The position numbers were made by a program, and so were the translations under genes. Below, in pieces: positions 5,673 through 7,872 of a DNA stretch of 7,872 nucleotides (the stretch's first letter is position 1; each line of letters starts with the position of its first letter). The stretch is taken from positions 1 through 7,872 of the forward strand of contig JAJNBK010000178.1 of NCBI GenBank assembly GCA_021155845.1, given 5' to 3'. The notes below the pieces were generated by a model that searched no databases, was not told where the DNA came from, and saw only the letters and a list, made by a program, of their open reading frames with translations. Origin of the DNA: Nitrososphaeraceae archaeon. Its GTDB lineage: Archaea > Thermoproteota > Nitrososphaeria > Nitrososphaerales > Nitrososphaeraceae.

Positions 5673-6053
5673 ACAGTCTGCATCCTGGAAAGATGACATA
5701 TCCCATACTGACGGTTATACCGATGCAAGAGTAATAGTCACAGCTACTGATTATTCTATTGTGGATAGATGGATTGGTTGGAAGGTAATAGAAGGTATTA
5801 ATGTACAAATTTTTAATAATAACACAGTACAGATGGAATCATATATAGATGAAAACAATGACAATAAATGGAAAATAGTAAACTAGTTGATTGATTCAAG
5901 TGATTAGTATTCCAATAGCTTAAATAAGATATTTTATAGTGTTAGTCGCAACAAACCAAGAGATTATATAATTATAATCCAGGACTGATAGCTACATTTA
6001 GGTATGATAATATTGCATGGGATTTCAAATACTTTAGCATAAGAGAAATTTAG
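5671..6053 (+). pseudogene. Relic C-terminus of a thaumarchaeal family protein (RWIGWK/PRDYI type)
   Basis: After a TAA at 5671-5673 the frame reads WKDDISHTDGYTDARVIVTA, DYSIVDRWIGWKVIEG, then VQMESYIDENNDNKWKIVN to TAG 5884-5886. The same frame goes on with LIDSSD, TAG 5905-5907, then YSN and NKPRDYI. Near 5970-5976 it shifts frame to NPGLIATFRYDNIAWDFKYF and SIREI with TAG at 6051-6053. These pieces follow, in order, the C-terminal half of a protein family I recall as abundant in Nitrososphaeria: TDGYTDAR, RWIGWK, DENNDN.W, LVD..GW, PRDYI, WDFK.LS.REI. Function is unknown; an extracellular or carbohydrate-related role is often guessed. The front half is missing. At least two nonsense codons and one frameshift make it dead. 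Confidence 0.75.
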
Positions 6054-6059
6054 CTACAT

Positions 6060-6075
6060 ATTAATAATAAAAAAT
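6060..6075 (+). promoter_or_regulatory. AT-rich promoter candidate for the exported protein
   Basis: TTAATAATAAAAAATA lies 20-35 bases before the ATG at 6094, the right place for a TATA box giving a leaderless or very short-leader transcript. The sequence is degenerate. Confidence 0.3.
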
Positions 6076-6093
6076 AATACAATATCAATCCAT

Positions 6094-6579
6094 ATGTTTG
6101 AAAACAATAATAATAGCTTTTCATTGGTAACAATTACTATAATGACACTCATAATATCTCTATTGATTTTATTATCATTTTCTTCTTTATTATATCATAA
6201 TACTACTAACCCACTAACAGCAGTTTATGGACAAAGTAGTAATGACTCAGGTCCTGTAATAATTCATGGTGGTGGTACTGGTTTTATCACTTGTCCTGAT
6301 AGCTCTTCAAAACAGGCCGTTATATCTTTTGTTGTATCGGAAAATAGTATTGTTAGTGGATCTTTTAATTCAGTATATTTAAATTCAGGTAATTATAAAA
6401 TTACAGTTCAAAAAATCAATGAAACAGACTTCTGTCAACCACCAGTATCTGTGCCCATTATCATCAGCGGATCATGTAGTCAAAATGTAGCTATAAACGT
6501 ACAGTTTGAATCAAATGATCCTATTTTGAATACAGGCGGATCTTTTACCGGCGATGTGACATGTTCGCCAAAAAAATGA
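6094..6579 (+). CDS. Exported four-cysteine protein of unknown function
   Basis: 161 residues. Residues 10-33 form a hydrophobic segment (LVTITIMTLIISLLILLSFS), followed by a Ser/Asn/Thr-rich stretch and AVYGQ (43-47), a common end of thaumarchaeal signal peptides. Export across the membrane is therefore likely, either released or anchored. The mature part is beta-rich and glycine-rich (HGGGTGFITCPDS, VSENSIVSGSFNSVYL, GGSFTGDVTCSPKK). It has four cysteines (67, 114, 128, 157) that could form two disulfides, and NxS/T sites at 36, 50 and 109. The repeated idea of 'xxGxFxGxVxC' resembles small exported beta-sandwich proteins of this group. The frame is clean, with a clear ATG and TGA, in contrast to the relic ending 40 bases upstream. 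No specific function can be assigned. Confidence 0.8.
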   Translation: MFENNNNSFSLVTITIMTLIISLLILLSFSSLLYHNTTNPLTAVYGQSSNDSGPVIIHGGGTGFITCPDSSSKQAVISFVVSENSIVSGSFNSVYLNSGNYKITVQKINETDFCQPPVSVPIIISGSCSQNVAINVQFESNDPILNTGGSFTGDVTCSPKK

Positions 6580-6803
6580 TAAATAAATAAATAATTACAA
6601 TACTAAACTTTTCTTTCAAAGATGAACTAACCAAAGTACCCGATTATTTAATCTTGTATAACTAAGTAGATCATAAGATATTAGCGATCGTGGCACATGT
6701 CATTCTCAATCATATGTGATTCATATCAAAATATGGAATATTTTTTCTCTTCTTGACTAATATCAAATGATACAACAAAGGATACTTACTTTACCGCAAT
6801 TTC
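6580..6803. other. Intergenic, no gene seen
   Basis: An AAAT-type repeat follows the stop of the exported protein. CTTTTCTTTC near 6606-6617 could act as its terminator, and ATTTTTTCTCTTCTT at 6739-6753 is another pyrimidine-rich run. I find no protein-like frame on either strand. Confidence 0.4.
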
Positions 6804-7165
6804 TTATGGAATTTGAAGGATTCTTATCCTAGCAAGCAGAGCATCAAGGTCTTGCTTAGCTATTTGCTCAATCTTGTCTATATCACTTTTTAGCATCGTC
6901 TTTCCATCTTCTCCTAAAATCGTTATATATTTACCTAACGTTTATGCACGTTTTTTCACATTACTTGATAAAGTATTATTCGGATTTCCTATGTTCACAT
7001 TATTTTCCAAAATAGCTGTATCATCGCCTTCTATAACATCTGCAAATTCTCTTGCAGTTCCAGTATTATTAGAAAACATGCTCTCTATTGTTTGTTGAGC
7101 ATATATTTCGCTACCTACGTTTTTATTCTCTATTTAAGCAAAAATAGTTGCGAAGGATAGATTCC
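6804..7165 (-). pseudogene. Relic of an exported protein, stopped by nonsense codons
   Basis: One minus-strand frame covers the whole element. NLSFATIFA, a TAA at 7135-7137, then NVGSEIYAQQTIESM looks like a broken signal peptide with its cleavage area at IYAQ. The mature part reads FSNNTGTAREFADVIEGDD, TAILENNVNIGNP, NNTLSSNVKKRA to a TAA at 6942-6944. In the same frame come TLGKYITILGEDGKTMLKSD and IDKIEQIAKQDLDALLARIR to the final TAA at 6804-6806. No frameshift is needed after the signal region, so decay looks recent. Inferred: an exported protein of about 115 residues with a coiled, charged C-terminus. A short product from the Met at 7079 or at 6896 cannot be excluded. Family unknown. 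Confidence 0.55.
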
Positions 7166-7223
7166 ACCAGTATCATTTCCTTATAACTCTCAATATGCAA
7201 TGGCGGTGATGTTATTGTTGTCG

Positions 7224-7231
7224 TTTATATA
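7224..7231 (-). promoter_or_regulatory. Possible TATA box upstream of the exported-protein relic
   Basis: On the minus strand this is TATATAAA. It would place a start of transcription near 7200, followed by AAGGA and an ATG at 7176 that opens only 17 codons in the wrong frame for the relic. It may be the surviving promoter of the dead gene. Confidence 0.3.
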
Positions 7232-7308
7232 TCAAAGACTAGAAGAACATTATATTCATTAGAGTTTCTTTTTGATTGTTCTATCATAAGAATTCTATCA
7301 ACTGCGTA

Positions 7309-7774
7309 TCATCTCCCTCTTGGAAGAAATATTTTATCATTTCCAAAAAATAGCAAAGATCTAGAAAGATTCTATCTTCTTTAATTTTATAGCACGTTGA
7401 TATTCATTCGTTCTTGAAAATAATAAGTTTTGTCGGTCACATGAGTCTATAGGTAGAAATTATTATACAGCTAACTGGCAATATTATCTCTTCTAGAAAC
7501 TTAGATATAGAACGTGATGGAAGAGTAATTTTCTTCAATATCCACAAAAATCTCAGATAATTCTAGCCAGAATTGCTCTAGCGCTTGTTCTGTATGTTCA
7601 TCCTTGCTGCCAGCTATGATCGCAGCATTATTCCATCTATGGATATCCCTGCCACAATATCAATCTATATGTTGTTATTTGTAAGTGCTTAGAAAACTCC
7701 ACAACCAAATGCTTCCAAGGAACCACCACCTGAAGTATTAGCACATTTTCAAGTCTGTTATTGGCTGTCGTCAT
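7309..7774 (-). pseudogene. Patatin-like phospholipase, heavily decayed
   Basis: The start is clear: ATG at 7774, MTTANNRLENVLILQ. After a one-base frame change at 7730 comes GGGSLEAFGCGVF, the glycine-rich oxyanion loop of patatins (normally GGGSLGAFGCGVFKAL). TAA at 7689-7691 and TAG at 7665-7667 stand where lysines are expected. Next is IDIVAGISIDG, the GxSxG nucleophile elbow with its serine. After another shift, NAAIIAGSKDEHTEQALEQF and WLELSEIFVDIEENYSS follow, then in a further frame PSRSISKFLEEIILP. A final piece, SLLFFGNDKIFLPR, resembles the downstream 'FGNxKxFLPRW' segment and ends at TGA 7309-7311; this last assignment is less sure. Patatins hydrolyse membrane lipids with a Ser-Asp dyad. 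Here the catalytic Asp region is not found, and at least three shifts and two stops rule out a working enzyme. Confidence 0.8.
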
Positions 7775-7778
7775 TTGA

Positions 7779-7871
7779 TTATCTTCTTATGTTTTTGGTC
7801 AATGGTACTGCAATCAGATGAGACACAAAGGGTAGAGTATTACCAACAATAAATGAATTTACCCGATCTTC
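7779..7871 (-). CDS. C-terminal end of an unrecognised protein, cut by the window
   Basis: The minus frame enters at the window edge and reads EDRVNSFIVGNTLPFVSHL then IAVPLTKNIRR to TAA at 7779-7781. Four bases separate this stop from the ATG of the patatin relic, which is operon-like spacing. With only 30 residues I cannot name it or tell whether the gene is intact; given the neighbourhood it may also be a relic. Confidence 0.35.
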   Translation of the reverse strand, partial: EDRVNSFIVGNTLPFVSHLIAVPLTKNIRR

Positions 7872-7872
7872 T

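Noticed and set aside
5575..5808. Minus-strand 77-residue open frame as one gene
   Set aside because: Its first two thirds are antisense to the clear RWIGWK relic and cross the TA repeat. Only the last 22 residues look protein-like and are noted separately.
6874..7098. Plus-strand 74-residue open frame with hydrophobic stretches
   Set aside because: It is the complement of the minus-strand exported-protein relic, whose frame gives a sensible signal peptide and helices.
30..7774. Stop-codon reassignment or readthrough as the reason for the many in-frame stops
   Set aside because: All three stop codons occur inside relics and true frameshifts accompany them, while TFB, HxlR and the exported protein use normal codons. 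Decay explains this better.
2114..7774. Assembly or sequencing error as the cause of all the breaks
   Set aside because: Indel errors could explain single homopolymer shifts, but not the lysine-to-stop substitutions or the missing segments. TFB, in the middle, is error-free over 933 bases.

Overview
The window looks like a piece of an ammonia-oxidising archaeon of the Nitrososphaeria (Thaumarchaeota), probably of the Nitrososphaera/Nitrosocosmicus kind. The evidence is an intact archaeal transcription factor B (TFB) gene at 4287-5219, an HxlR-type regulator, TATA-box promoters rather than bacterial -35/-10 pairs, AT-rich DNA, and several fragments of exported protein families that I associate with this group. 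The lineage is an inference from protein content; there is no rRNA or tRNA here.

Intact genes are few: the HxlR-family repressor/activator (minus, about 742-338), a short thioredoxin-fold protein without its redox cysteines (minus, 2603-2337), a possible 40-residue Cys-containing membrane peptide (plus, 1862-1984), TFB (plus, 4287-5219) and a 161-residue exported four-cysteine protein (plus, 6094-6579). A polytopic membrane protein (plus, 987-1370) is open but appears to have lost its N-terminal part, next to the divergent HxlR gene.

Most of the remaining DNA is not featureless. Read in all frames, it is packed with relics of protein genes carrying in-frame stops (TAA, TAG and TGA all occur) and frameshifts. 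The clearest is a patatin-like phospholipase (minus, 7774-7309). Others are a thaumarchaeal C-terminal domain with RWIGWK, DENND and PRDYI motifs (plus, 5671-6053), an FxLYD-like exported protein (minus, 3437-2824), an exported protein broken by stop codons (minus, 7165-6804) and a small helical protein (minus, 2315-2114). Weaker relics lie at 30-332, 1357-1562, 1576-1728, 3517-3645, 3811-4098, 5339-5473 and 5498-5646.

Layout: 1-337 relic; 338-742 HxlR; 810-1370 truncated membrane protein; 1357-2315 small relics plus one small peptide; 2337-2603 thioredoxin-fold gene; 2824-3437 FxLYD-like relic; 3440-4286 mostly decayed, ending in the TFB promoter; 4287-5219 TFB; 5220-6053 relics; 6094-6579 exported protein; 6580-6800 no gene; 6804-7872 minus-strand relics and the end of one more minus-strand reading frame. 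No operon or coherent pathway links the intact genes. I see no CRISPR, transposase, tRNA or rRNA. The main biological message is a gene graveyard surrounding an intact TFB gene, not a new multi-gene system.
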